Shown here: positions 1 through 8,482 of the stretch, piece after piece
How positions within the stretch are numbered: position 1 is the first letter of the stretch
Layout of the letters: each line of letters begins with the position of its first letter
Assembly: GCA_012514315.1 (NCBI GenBank)
Contig: JAAZAN010000241.1
Coordinates: forward strand, 1 to 64,000
Source: Chloroflexota bacterium
GTDB taxonomy: Bacteria; Chloroflexota; Anaerolineae; B4-G1
Reading direction: 5' to 3'
DNA length: 64,000 nucleotides
Program-made: the position numbers and the translations under genes
The notes under the pieces: model-generated
Databases searched by the model: none
Told to the model about the DNA's origin: nothing
Seen by the model: only the letters and a program-made list of their open reading frames with translations

Positions 1-83
1 ACGGTCAAAGAGCCATGGGCTTCAACAGTCAGCCGGGTAGGCTCCAGGACTCGGAGATGGTGTAAGTATTGGATTGTGCCCGT

Positions 84-111
84 ACTATAGCACGGCTTCT
101 GTCTTTGTCAA
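84..111 (-). promoter_or_regulatory. Leftward promoter for a gene outside the window
   Basis: The minus strand has a TTGACA box (111-106) and a TATAGT box (89-84) 16 bases apart, the latter preceded by TGC as an extended -10. It points to the window's left edge, so it serves a gene that is not visible. It is downstream of the TetR stop codon and may belong to a neighbour of that regulator. Confidence 0.5.
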
Positions 112-134
112 GAACCAACTCGGTCGGCCATCAC

Positions 135-740
135 TCACTCACCGGCTGGCTTGCAGAGCAGTCGACGCAGAGCAGCCAGAGTCAGATCGCGCCTGTGCGA
201 GAAGCCACTTCGATCGCACGTGATCGCCTGTCCGTTCAGGTATGAGAACATCAGAGAGCAGAGCAGGTGAGGGGGGAGGTCCAACAGAATGCCCGCGTCG
301 CGCCCGGCGGAGATGAGGGCGGTCAAGCCGGGGTGGTAACGGGCGCCGACCTGTGGGACATCAAGACCCAACCTATGGAACAGGGCAATCCCGTCGTGCG
401 CCAACAACGCGAGCGTGAGTTGGACGGAGTCCCAGTGTGTGCAGTAGTAATCCACGTACTCACAAAACAGCATGTCCACCCGGACGGCTACGGGATCGGT
501 TCGTGAGCAGATGCCGTGCACGAGGGCGTCCTGTTCTGCGAAGCTCTCGGCGAGGATATCGTGCAGCAGATCCTCTTTGCTGGCGAAGTGCCAGTAGACG
601 TTACCCGTGCTCATACCGGCTCCACGTGCGATGTCGGCGACGCGACAATTGTGGTAGCCGCGGTCCGCGAACAGACGGCGGCCAGTCTGGATGATCTGTG
701 TGCTGCGCTCGATACGCCGATCGTCAACCTTGCCATGCAT
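135..740 (-). CDS. TetR/AcrR family transcriptional regulator
   Basis: A 201-residue DNA-binding repressor. The N-terminal helix-turn-helix lies at about residues 10-60, with the typical sequence GAGMSTGNVYWHFASKEDLL in the recognition helix and following helix. The remaining 140 residues are a helical ligand-binding domain with no clear similarity to a named subfamily. Start ATG is preceded by GAGGTGGAG. A consensus promoter and a CTGAAT-n4-ATTCAG palindrome lie directly upstream, which suggests autorepression. The target genes are not evident; the leftward promoter at 84-111 and the divergent sulfatase region are candidates. Length is normal for the family. Confidence 0.9.
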   Translation of the reverse strand: MHGKVDDRRIERSTQIIQTGRRLFADRGYHNCRVADIARGAGMSTGNVYWHFASKEDLLHDILAESFAEQDALVHGICSRTDPVAVRVDMLFCEYVDYYCTHWDSVQLTLALLAHDGIALFHRLGLDVPQVGARYHPGLTALISAGRDAGILLDLPPHLLCSLMFSYLNGQAITCDRSGFSHRRDLTLAALRRLLCKPAGE

Positions 741-770
741 CGCTCCACCTCACATACCGCGTCTAGCAGA

Positions 771-786
771 CTGAATCCCTATTCAG
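771..786. promoter_or_regulatory. Palindromic operator candidate for the TetR gene
   Basis: A perfect inverted repeat, CTGAAT (771-776) and ATTCAG (781-786), with a 4-base centre. It covers the transcription start expected from the promoter at 792-819. A perfect palindrome at +1 of a TetR gene is a classic autoregulatory operator arrangement. Binding is inferred. Confidence 0.5.
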
Positions 787-791
787 CCCCA

Positions 792-819
792 ATTATAGGT
801 CCACTGAACGGCGAGTCAA
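792..819 (-). promoter_or_regulatory. Promoter of the TetR gene
   Basis: On the minus strand a TTGACT box (819-814) and a perfect TATAAT box (797-792) are 16 bases apart. The predicted start is near 785, giving a leader of about 45 bases. The rest of the 741-1044 intergenic stretch shows no gene; 820-1044 holds only the downstream end of the convergent-side maturase transcript and no clear terminator. Confidence 0.7.
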
Positions 820-1044
820 GAATCGATGGAAGACAGCAGTTCGAGCACATGCCCGGCTAGCCTAGTGGGATTTCGTGTAGTCATTATGTGATGACCTCGC
901 AGCACTCTTCGCTCCACTGCAATGAAAGTTGCTTAGATCATGAACGGTCTACACGAAACGTGGAATAGCGCGGCTCGCCTGTCACATTCTGGGTGCCGGG
1001 CAATTGACGGGCGGAGAGAGCTCAATCTGTGGCCCAGTCTAAGG

Positions 1045-2337
1045 TTACCGCTGGCCGTGGCAGTGTTTGTACTTGCGGCCACTGCCGCAGGGGCAGGGGT
1101 CGTTGCGTCTGGCGAGGCGGAAGCGCTGCTGGAGCACGGCATCCTCTTGCAGAAGGCGCGCCATGACGCCCGCAGGTGGTCGCTGCGCGCGCAGCTCCTC
1201 GACCATCAGGTCCATAGCATGACGGATGTGTGTGAAGAACTGCTGGTAGCCTTCGCACAGGATGTTGATGGGGTACTCTTCGCCGGGTGGGATCAGAATC
1301 CGATTCTTGGGGCAGCCACCGTGGCAGACGAACTGGACCTCGCAGTTTCGACACTGGCGCGGTAGGGTATCGCTTTTGGCCAGGCCGAACTGCCGTTGTC
1401 TGGGAGAGCCGACCAGTTCCAAGAGGGGCGTCTCCAGGATGTTCCCAATGAGGAAACGTGGTTCAACGAAATGGTCACACGCATAGAGGTCACCGTTGTG
1501 TTCCAGTACCATTGCGGTCCCGCACGTGGACTCGAACACGCAGAGGCCTGGACGGTGGCCTGCCCAGGCGGCGAGTGCAACATCAAAGATCTGCACAAAC
1601 ACACGACCTACATCGACTCGGACCCATTCATCAAACACCGTCGTGAGGAAGTCGCCGTACTGGCCAGCCGTTACTGAGGTGGAGGCGAGGGCGGTGCCCT
1701 GCTGGTTGCCAGATACATTGGCTCTCCTGACGATGGGGATGAACTGGATGAATGGTGCGTTGACCTCATCTCGCAGGAAGCGGTACACCTCGAGTGGGTG
1801 GTCGGCGTTGGCTGCGTGCACGGTAGTCAGGATGTTGTACTCGACGTGATGCCGCTGCAGCGCGGACAGTCCAGCCATAACACGGTCGAAGGATGGTCGG
1901 TCGGCCTGATCCCGGCGGTATGCGTCGTGGAGTGCACGAGGGCCGTCCAGACTGAGGCCAATGAGGAAACGATGCTTGCGGAAGAACTCCGCCCACTCGT
2001 CGTCGATCAGGACGCCGTTCGTCTGCAGCGCATTGAGTACGCGCATTCCCGGCGGTCGGTAGAGCTCCTGTAGCTCAACAGCTCGTCGGAAGAAGTCGAT
2101 TCCCATCAGTGTTGGCTCGCCGCCCTGCCAACCGAACGTGACCTCTGGCACTCTCTGAGCTTCGATGTACTGACGCGTGAAGGCCTCCAGCGTTCGATCA
2201 TCCATCTTGAACTGGGAATCAGGGTAGAGTCGAGACTTGGGGAGGTAGTAGCAGTAGGCGCAGGAGAGGTTGCAGATCGGACCTCTTGGTTTGACCATGA
2301 CGTGAAAGGCTGCGGGTGGGGTTGACTGAAGTGTCAC
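1045..2337 (-). CDS. Anaerobic sulfatase-maturating enzyme (radical SAM, SPASM, SEC-C tail)
   Basis: A 430-residue cytosolic enzyme of the anSME family, which oxidises a Cys or Ser in a nascent sulfatase to C-alpha-formylglycine using SAM and iron-sulfur clusters. The radical SAM motif CNLSCAYC has cysteines at about residues 22, 26 and 29, and a SPASM region rich in cysteines (CGTAMV, CDHF, CRNCEVQFVCHGGC) lies at 265-350. The C-terminus adds a SEC-C zinc motif (CPCGSGRKYKHCHG). I place the start at GTG 2337, which follows GAGGAGG at a good distance; an ATG 24 bases upstream lies before that site. It is divergent from the mannosidase, and a Cys-type sulfatase, its likely substrate, lies 3.3 kb away. 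Family assignment is firm; the pairing is inferred. Confidence 0.9.
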   Translation of the reverse strand: MTLQSTPPAAFHVMVKPRGPICNLSCAYCYYLPKSRLYPDSQFKMDDRTLEAFTRQYIEAQRVPEVTFGWQGGEPTLMGIDFFRRAVELQELYRPPGMRVLNALQTNGVLIDDEWAEFFRKHRFLIGLSLDGPRALHDAYRRDQADRPSFDRVMAGLSALQRHHVEYNILTTVHAANADHPLEVYRFLRDEVNAPFIQFIPIVRRANVSGNQQGTALASTSVTAGQYGDFLTTVFDEWVRVDVGRVFVQIFDVALAAWAGHRPGLCVFESTCGTAMVLEHNGDLYACDHFVEPRFLIGNILETPLLELVGSPRQRQFGLAKSDTLPRQCRNCEVQFVCHGGCPKNRILIPPGEEYPINILCEGYQQFFTHIRHAMDLMVEELRAQRPPAGVMARLLQEDAVLQQRFRLARRNDPCPCGSGRKYKHCHGQR

Positions 2338-2430
2338 TTCCTGGCGCCTCCTCTGATGCATGATTCGCAGAGCCTACCATAGAAGCGTGGAAAGCGGTAG
2401 TACGTGTGCAGGGCTGAATGATTTCCTAGC

Positions 2431-2459
2431 TTGTCCAGCCGATGTTACCGTGCTACAAT
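2431..2459 (+). promoter_or_regulatory. Promoter of the alpha-mannosidase gene
   Basis: TTGTCC (2431-2436) and TACAAT (2454-2459) are separated by 17 bases, and the -10 box is preceded by TGC. The transcript would start near 2466, leaving a leader of about 75 bases before the ATG at 2540. Confidence 0.55.
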
Positions 2460-2539
2460 CCGGCCGCGGCGTACGGCGTCGTCACCCGGGGGAAGGGGAA
2501 TGCTGCACGCTGACCTCACACGCAGAGCAGGAGTTAGCC

Positions 2540-5500
2540 ATGGACAGACGTATCATCACCGCGAAGCTCGCCCAGATTCGATCACGCTCTACACTCCGGC
2601 GTTGGATGGTGGAAGGCCTGGAGGGACGTACGGCCGAACACATCGCCCCCGATGTCTATGCCTACGACGGGGACTGGACCGAGATTCCGTCGGACAGCAC
2701 CTGGCCGGCGGGAAAGACGCTCTTCGTGCGGGGTCGCGTATTTGTACCCGAATCCGTAGTCTTGGATCGCCTTCGTCTTCGTTTCGATCACACCAATCTG
2801 GAAGGTCTGCTCACGATCAACGGGGGCCCCTATGCTGGAATCGATGTCAACCACACCCAGGTGATTCCGCCCTCCCACAGGTCCCTCCAGTTCGAAGCAG
2901 AGTTCATCTGTGTGGGTCGGTCGTTGTCAGAGCCACATCTTGCCAGCGAAAGAGCCAGGCTGCGACAGATCTGTCTGGCTGAGGTCGATCCCCAGGTTGA
3001 GCAAATCTACTACGACCTGTGGTTCGTGTGGGAAGCGTCCCAGCACACGCGCGATGAACGGCGTCGACGGCTGCTCGACGCTGCGCTCGAGGACGCGCTG
3101 CTAGCCATCGATTTGACGGCGCCACAGGAGGTCTTCGGATCGGAGGTACTCGTTGCCAAGACCATACTGGATGAGGCCGTGGGGGCGATCTGTCCGGACC
3201 CTGAAGCGGGCGCCGTATTCCTGACGGGGCATTCCCACATCGACACAGCCTGGCTGTGGCCGATTCGCGAGACCATCCGGAAGGTTGGACGGACGTTCTC
3301 GACGGCGTGCAGGCTACTCGAACGCTATCCCGACTATCACTTCTCGTGCAGTCAGCCGCAACTGTATGCATATGCACGGGCGTACTATCCCGAGATCTAC
3401 AAAGAAGTGTGTCACTGGGTTCGCGAGGGGCGGTGGGAGTGTACTGGTGGGATGTGGGTCGAGCCGGACTGCAACCTACCTTCAGGTGAGGCGCTGATCC
3501 GTCAGATTCTCTATGGGCGCTCGTTCTTCAAGGAGGAGTTCGGGACCAAACCGCGGACGTGCTGGCTTCCGGATGTGTTCGGCTATCCAGGGTCGCTCCC
3601 TGGCATTCTGAAGGGATGTGGCATTGACTACTTCATGACAAACAAGTTGCATTGGCAGGCCCGCAACCCGTTTCCAATGCATCTCTTCTGGTGGGAAGGG
3701 ATCGATGGTTCGCGGGTGCTCGCGCACATTGCCCGTCTGCAGGACTACTACACCGGGTGGCCGAATCCTGAGCAGATCCACTTCGCATGGGACAACTACC
3801 GTCAGAAGGCCGAGTATCCGGAGGTGCTGTTCCCGTTTGGGTTCGGAGATGGCGGCGGAGGACCGACCGAGGAGATGTTGGAGTTCGCGGTTCGTGCGGA
3901 GGGCTTCCCGGGTCTACCAGCGTGCCGACAGGGTGTCGAGGAGTCGTACTTCGACGACGTGGTGACGGCCGCGCCTCACCTGCCCACCTGGGTTGGCGAG
4001 CTCTATCTGGAGACGCATCGTGGCACGTACACGACGCAGGGTGAGATCAAGCGATCGAATCGGAAGAACGAGCTCTTGCTGCGTGAGGCGGAGCTCTATG
4101 GTGTGCTGGCCAACCTGAAGGGCACCGAGATCGACGTGGCGACATTGCGATCCGCCTGGCTTGATCTACTGCTACTGCAGTTCCACGATATCCTCCCGGG
4201 GAGTTCCATTGGAGCCGTGTACGAGGAGGCGGCAGTCGACCACGCCGGGATCAAGGCCACGGCATCAGGTGTGCGCCAGGCTGCCCTACGGGCACTGGCT
4301 CAGGAGGCCGGTCCTGATGAGCTCGTCGTTTTCAACAGCATGTCGTGGCCTCGTTCGGATCTGGTGCGTGCGGTGGTGCCGGTGGAGTTGGTTGGAGAGC
4401 GCGATCGACTTGCGTTACAGCAGTCAGACGGAACGATCATTCCCGTCCAGGAGCTTGGGCGCGACCCTGACGAGGTTGAACTGCTGTTCAACCCGAGTGG
4501 CGTGCCGGGTGTAGGCGTTGCGGGGCTCAAGTTGCTGGCCGCGGTCGACCCGATCGAGAGCAGTCTACGCGTCTCAACATCGGCGCTCGAGAATCGCTTC
4601 TTCCGGATGGAGCTTGATGGCAAGGGGGGCATCTCCCGATTGTTTGATAAGCGCTTCGGCCGGGAGGTTGTGCCTCCCGGCTGCACGGCCAACGATCTTC
4701 AGTTATTCCAGGATGGACCAGAACGCGAGGCTGCATGGAACGTTCACGCAACGTTCGACAAGCGTCGGTACGCGTGGGATGACGGGTTGACGGTACACGT
4801 CTTGGAGAAAGGACCTGTGCGAGCCTCAGTGAGGGTGGTGCGACGATACCGTGACAGCGTGCTCGCGCAAGACGTGATCCTCTATGATCAGGTGCCTCGT
4901 ATCGATTTCGTCACCCGTGTGGACTGGCGGGCCCGTCAGGTGATGCTCAAGGCTGCGTTTCCCGTCGCGATCCGGTCGCCACGCGCTACCTACGAGGTGC
5001 AGTTCGGCGCTGTTGAACGAGCGACTCACCGCAACACGTCTTGGGAAGAGGAGAAGTTCGAAGTGTGCGCACACCGCTGGGCGGACCTGTCGGAGGCGGG
5101 CTACGGTGTGAGTCTGCTGAACGACTGCAAGTACGGGTACGATGTGCTAGAGAATGTGATAAGGCTCACGCTTCTCCGTGGAGCGGAGTGGCCTGATCCT
5201 CTGGCCGACGTGGGCAAACACGAGTTTGTGTACTCGCTACTGCCGCATACCGGCGACTGGAGAGATGGAGGGACAGTGCAGTATGCCTGGGAACTCAACG
5301 CTCCCATGACGTGTGCCGTTGGGGCGGGTTCTGGATCGGGTGAGGCCTGGAATGAGTCGCTCCTGGCTGTGCGGGGCCCAGCTATTCTCGAGGCGCTCAA
5401 GCCCGCCGAGGATGGCGATGGCGTGATTGCGCGGCTGTATGAGCCCTACGGCGGGCGGGGCGCGGTCTGGGTCGCGACCCCGGCGGATCGAATCACCGTC

Positions 5501-5620
5501 GTGCCGTGTAACCATGTGGAGGAAGCGCAGAGTGATGTGGATGTCCGCGTCGAAGGCGGCGGCTTCGGCTTCTCGGTTACCCCATACCAGGTTCGCAGCT
5601 TCCGGCTTTGGTTCGAATGA
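2540..5620 (+). CDS. Alpha-mannosidase, glycoside hydrolase family 38
   Basis: A 1026-residue retaining alpha-mannosidase that removes alpha-linked mannose from oligosaccharides or N-glycans. The GH38 catalytic domain contains the zinc-site motif GHSHIDTAWLWP near residue 230 and LPDVFGYPGSLPG near 344, whose Asp is the nucleophile. The middle domain and beta-sandwich C-terminal domains follow. No signal peptide is visible, so it is probably cytosolic. I use ATG 2540, which has GGAG 8 bases upstream; the 60 codons before it carry the promoter and are not conserved-looking. The sulfatase follows after 28 bases, so the two probably share a transcript and act on the same sulfated glycan or its fragments; that link is inference. 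Confidence 0.93.
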   Translation: MDRRIITAKLAQIRSRSTLRRWMVEGLEGRTAEHIAPDVYAYDGDWTEIPSDSTWPAGKTLFVRGRVFVPESVVLDRLRLRFDHTNLEGLLTINGGPYAGIDVNHTQVIPPSHRSLQFEAEFICVGRSLSEPHLASERARLRQICLAEVDPQVEQIYYDLWFVWEASQHTRDERRRRLLDAALEDALLAIDLTAPQEVFGSEVLVAKTILDEAVGAICPDPEAGAVFLTGHSHIDTAWLWPIRETIRKVGRTFSTACRLLERYPDYHFSCSQPQLYAYARAYYPEIYKEVCHWVREGRWECTGGMWVEPDCNLPSGEALIRQILYGRSFFKEEFGTKPRTCWLPDVFGYPGSLPGILKGCGIDYFMTNKLHWQARNPFPMHLFWWEGIDGSRVLAHIARLQDYYTGWPNPEQIHFAWDNYRQKAEYPEVLFPFGFGDGGGGPTEEMLEFAVRAEGFPGLPACRQGVEESYFDDVVTAAPHLPTWVGELYLETHRGTYTTQGEIKRSNRKNELLLREAELYGVLANLKGTEIDVATLRSAWLDLLLLQFHDILPGSSIGAVYEEAAVDHAGIKATASGVRQAALRALAQEAGPDELVVFNSMSWPRSDLVRAVVPVELVGERDRLALQQSDGTIIPVQELGRDPDEVELLFNPSGVPGVGVAGLKLLAAVDPIESSLRVSTSALENRFFRMELDGKGGISRLFDKRFGREVVPPGCTANDLQLFQDGPEREAAWNVHATFDKRRYAWDDGLTVHVLEKGPVRASVRVVRRYRDSVLAQDVILYDQVPRIDFVTRVDWRARQVMLKAAFPVAIRSPRATYEVQFGAVERATHRNTSWEEEKFEVCAHRWADLSEAGYGVSLLNDCKYGYDVLENVIRLTLLRGAEWPDPLADVGKHEFVYSLLPHTGDWRDGGTVQYAWELNAPMTCAVGAGSGSGEAWNESLLAVRGPAILEALKPAEDGDGVIARLYEPYGGRGAVWVATPADRITVVPCNHVEEAQSDVDVRVEGGGFGFSVTPYQVRSFRLWFE

Positions 5621-5648
5621 GGCGTTTGCTCTGTGAGGTGATCTGCTG

Positions 5649-7130
5649 GTGAGCGCGACGAGAAGGCCCAATGTCCTGGTATTCATGGCAGACCATCAGC
5701 GTGCCGACACGGTGCTGTCTACGCATTCAGTGATCAAGCCCAACGTGGGACGACTGGCACGCGAAGGTGTTACCTTCACCAATGCGTTCTGCCCCGCGCC
5801 ACATTGTTGTCCGTCCCGGGCAACGTTCTTCACTGGACTCTACCCCTCCCGTCACGGGGTGTGGAACAACGTATGCAACGCACAGGCTCTGAGCCGTGGA
5901 CTGAGACCCGGGGTGAGGCTGTGGAGCGAGGATCTGGCGGCCGCCGGTTATGATCTGCGCTTCTGCGGCAAGTGGCACGTCAGTGCCGAGGAATCGCCGG
6001 CGGACCGGGGATGGACTGAGGAGTTCGTGTCGGCCGCTGCGGGGACCATCCACGGCGTAGACTGGGACTTCTATAGGCGGTTGGCGCAGGAGAATGATGT
6101 CGACCGGCGACGAGAGGGCGAGATACTTCGGCCTGGATATGGAACCTACCGCCTGTATGACGCCACTGAGCAGAGGGCGGATTCGCATGACGAATCTGTC
6201 GTGGCAAGGGCTGTCGACGTGCTCCATACGCTCCCCCACAACGATGCGCCCTGGGGGCTTTTCGTGGGAGCGATCGGCCCGCACGATCCGTACGAGGTGC
6301 CGCAGCGCTATCTCGATCTCTATGATGTAGATCTGATCGACCTGCCGGTGAGCTTCGGAGACGAGCTCACGGACAAGCCTGCGGTCTACGGACGCATGAG
6401 AGAGCAGATTTTCGGTCAGCTGACTCCTCGCGAGGTGCGTGAGGCGATCCGCCATTTCTGGGCATACTGCACGTATCTTGATGACCTGTTTGGCCAACTC
6501 ATGGATGCGCTCGATCGTTCAGGTCAGGCCGATAACACGCTGGTCGTCTATTGTAGCGACCATGGAGACTACTGCGGAGAGCACGGCCTCTTCTGCAAAG
6601 GTATTCCGTGCTTCCAGGGCGCCTATCGGGTCCCCGCGATCGTGCGATGGCCGGGCCGAGTGTCAGGTCCGGGTCGGCGTGTGGATGACTTCATATCGCT
6701 GGCTGACTTCGCGCCGACACTCATTGATGCAGCGGGTCTGCGGGCTGATCGGCATTTCGTCGGCATGAGCCTGATCCCACTGCTCGAGGGCAGGACGCCG
6801 CCCCATTGGCGGGATGAGATTCACACGCAGTGTAATGGGGTGGAGCTCTACTACACTCAGCGATCGGTAATGACACGGGACGTCAAGTACGTCTTCAACG
6901 GATTCGACCGTGATGAGCTGTACGATCTGCGCTCGGATCCGGATGAGATGCACAATGTCGCCCAGCTACCCGAGTACGAGCCGGTCAAGCGGGAGATGTG
7001 TCAGCGGATGTGGCGCTTTGCGTGGCGGGAGGCTGACACCGCAATCAACCCATATATCACCGTGGGTCTGGCGCCATACGGCCCTGCAGTGGCATTTGAG
7101 GCGAACCACGGAGCAACCGCTGATGAGTGA
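5649..7130 (+). CDS. Type I sulfatase, Cys-type
   Basis: A 493-residue arylsulfatase-family hydrolase that releases sulfate from a sulfate ester. The activation motif is C53-C-P-S-R57 (family consensus C/S-x-P-S-R), so residue 53 is the Cys converted to formylglycine. Metal ligands are visible in the N-terminal MADHQR segment and in CSDHGDYCGEHGLF near residue 303. The C-terminal DELYDLRSDPDEMHNVA is the usual end signature of this family. GTG start follows GAGGTGATC. No signal peptide is seen, so it likely works in the cytosol with the mannosidase just upstream. A matching maturase is encoded at 1045-2337. Substrate is not predictable. Confidence 0.92.
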   Translation: MSATRRPNVLVFMADHQRADTVLSTHSVIKPNVGRLAREGVTFTNAFCPAPHCCPSRATFFTGLYPSRHGVWNNVCNAQALSRGLRPGVRLWSEDLAAAGYDLRFCGKWHVSAEESPADRGWTEEFVSAAAGTIHGVDWDFYRRLAQENDVDRRREGEILRPGYGTYRLYDATEQRADSHDESVVARAVDVLHTLPHNDAPWGLFVGAIGPHDPYEVPQRYLDLYDVDLIDLPVSFGDELTDKPAVYGRMREQIFGQLTPREVREAIRHFWAYCTYLDDLFGQLMDALDRSGQADNTLVVYCSDHGDYCGEHGLFCKGIPCFQGAYRVPAIVRWPGRVSGPGRRVDDFISLADFAPTLIDAAGLRADRHFVGMSLIPLLEGRTPPHWRDEIHTQCNGVELYYTQRSVMTRDVKYVFNGFDRDELYDLRSDPDEMHNVAQLPEYEPVKREMCQRMWRFAWREADTAINPYITVGLAPYGPAVAFEANHGATADE

Positions 7131-7250
7131 CAGGCAGATCCTCAGCCATTTCCGGCTAAGGTCCGTCGATGATTCGGTTCCGGTAGCAAGGTGGGTGTCC
7201 GGGCTCTTCAAGAGCACTACCTGACGTGCATTGCAGTAGGGAGAGACACG

Positions 7251-7802
7251 ATGCGAGTGCTGGTTGATATGGATGGCGTTCTTGCGGATATGGATGCGGG
7301 ATTGGAACGAGATTGGCAAGCCCTGTATGGGGATGAGCCGCTGATCCCCACGGAGGACCGTATGGGAGCCCACTTCGCCGGCGGTCATCCTGCAGACAGG
7401 GTGAGGCGGTTACGGTCTGTGGCCGCTGCCCCTGGCTTTTTCCTGAGTCTGCCGCCTATCGCCGGATCCGTTGAGAGCGTGACAGCGATGCGCGAGATGG
7501 GGATTGACGTCTTCATCTGCAGCACGCCGCTTTCGGAGTACGAGCACTGTGTGACCGAGAAGTATCAGTGGGTTGAAGGGCACCTGGGACGGGAGTGGAC
7601 ACGGCGGCTCATTCTCACAAGCGACAAGACACTGGTGCGTGGGGATGTCCTTATTGATGACAAGCCGGAGGTAAAGGGACTGGATGTGCCGAGCTGGGAG
7701 CATGTCGTGTTCGATCAGCCGTACAATCGACACGTGACAGGAAAGCGACGACTGGATTGGATGAACTGGCGGTTCGTTCTACTCGGCAGTGATGAGAACT
7801 GA
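7251..7802 (+). CDS. 5'(3')-deoxyribonucleotidase-like HAD phosphatase
   Basis: A 183-residue HAD-superfamily protein of the NT5C type. The nucleophile motif DMDGVLADMD opens the protein (residues 6-15), CSTPLSEYE matches motif II, and DVLIDDKPEVK near residue 133 matches the acidic motif IV. Such enzymes dephosphorylate deoxynucleoside monophosphates and help balance nucleotide pools. Start ATG 7251 is chosen because the protein begins directly with the conserved strand; GGGAGAG lies 5 bases upstream. It follows the sulfatase by 120 bases and precedes the next gene by 64 bases. Function in this context is not tied to the sulfatase. Confidence 0.8.
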   Translation: MRVLVDMDGVLADMDAGLERDWQALYGDEPLIPTEDRMGAHFAGGHPADRVRRLRSVAAAPGFFLSLPPIAGSVESVTAMREMGIDVFICSTPLSEYEHCVTEKYQWVEGHLGREWTRRLILTSDKTLVRGDVLIDDKPEVKGLDVPSWEHVVFDQPYNRHVTGKRRLDWMNWRFVLLGSDEN

Positions 7803-7866
7803 TATGGAAAGGCTTTGCGAACTGGCGTGAGGCAGTGTCAAGCAGGACATTCTGGAGGAGGCGGCG

Positions 7867-8439
7867 ATGGAACTTCGTACGATGCTTTTCGAAGAGCAGG
7901 GCAAGCAGAACACTGATGCGACGCTTCAGATCGCGCACGAACGGGCCATTGCACTGGGAATCCAACAAGTGGTTGTCGCATCATCTCACGGATATACAGC
8001 CAAGAAGGCGTACAGTCTGTTCGCCCCCGACAAGACCGCTATCATCGCGGTGACGATCTGCCACAGTTTCGAGAAAGATGGGTGGACGATGGAGCCGCAG
8101 ACACGGGCTGAGCTTGAGGCCCTGGGTGTCAAGATATGTACCGGTGTCCACGCGCTGGGAGACGGAGTAGGAGCGTCCTTTTCGGAACGATGTGGAGGCC
8201 GGGCCCCGGAGGAGATTGTCCGGGAGACGCTGTATCGCTTCTGTCAGGGCATGAAGGTTGCGGTCGAGTGTGTCCTGATGGCGGCTGACGCAGGTTTGCT
8301 CGATATGGAGCGCGAGGTCATCTCGGTGGCAGGGACAAGTGAGGGAGCGGATACTGCCATCGTGTGCAAGCCGGCCTATCCGCGGACGTTCCACGAGTTT
8401 GAGATTCGGGAGGTGCTGGCGAAGCCGCGCATCGCGTAG
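7867..8439 (+). CDS. Stand-alone pyruvate kinase C-terminal (alpha/beta) domain protein
   Basis: A 190-residue protein that resembles only the regulatory C-terminal domain of pyruvate kinase: the N-terminal half has the QVVVASSHGYTAKKA segment typical of that fold, followed by a longer C-terminal part with CKPAYPRTFHEFEIREVLAKP at the end. No catalytic barrel is present, so it is not a pyruvate kinase. Proteins of this size and type occur in archaea and bacteria and have no established function. The domain in pyruvate kinase binds sugar-phosphate effectors, so a small-molecule binding role is possible. ATG follows GGAGGAGG closely, implying strong translation. Confidence 0.75.
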   Translation: MELRTMLFEEQGKQNTDATLQIAHERAIALGIQQVVVASSHGYTAKKAYSLFAPDKTAIIAVTICHSFEKDGWTMEPQTRAELEALGVKICTGVHALGDGVGASFSERCGGRAPEEIVRETLYRFCQGMKVAVECVLMAADAGLLDMEREVISVAGTSEGADTAIVCKPAYPRTFHEFEIREVLAKPRIA

Positions 8440-8482
8440 GCACCCGGTTGCGTTAGGATCGGCGCCAGATGGAGCTTGCGCT

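Noticed and set aside
741-1044. Several overlapping open frames on both strands in the TetR-maturase gap
   Set aside because: None has a ribosome site, typical composition or similarity to a known protein; they are shadow frames or span the TetR promoter.
2360-2539. 60-codon N-terminal extension of the alpha-mannosidase
   Set aside because: It overlaps the promoter and lacks similarity to the GH38 N-terminus; ATG 2540 has a proper ribosome site.
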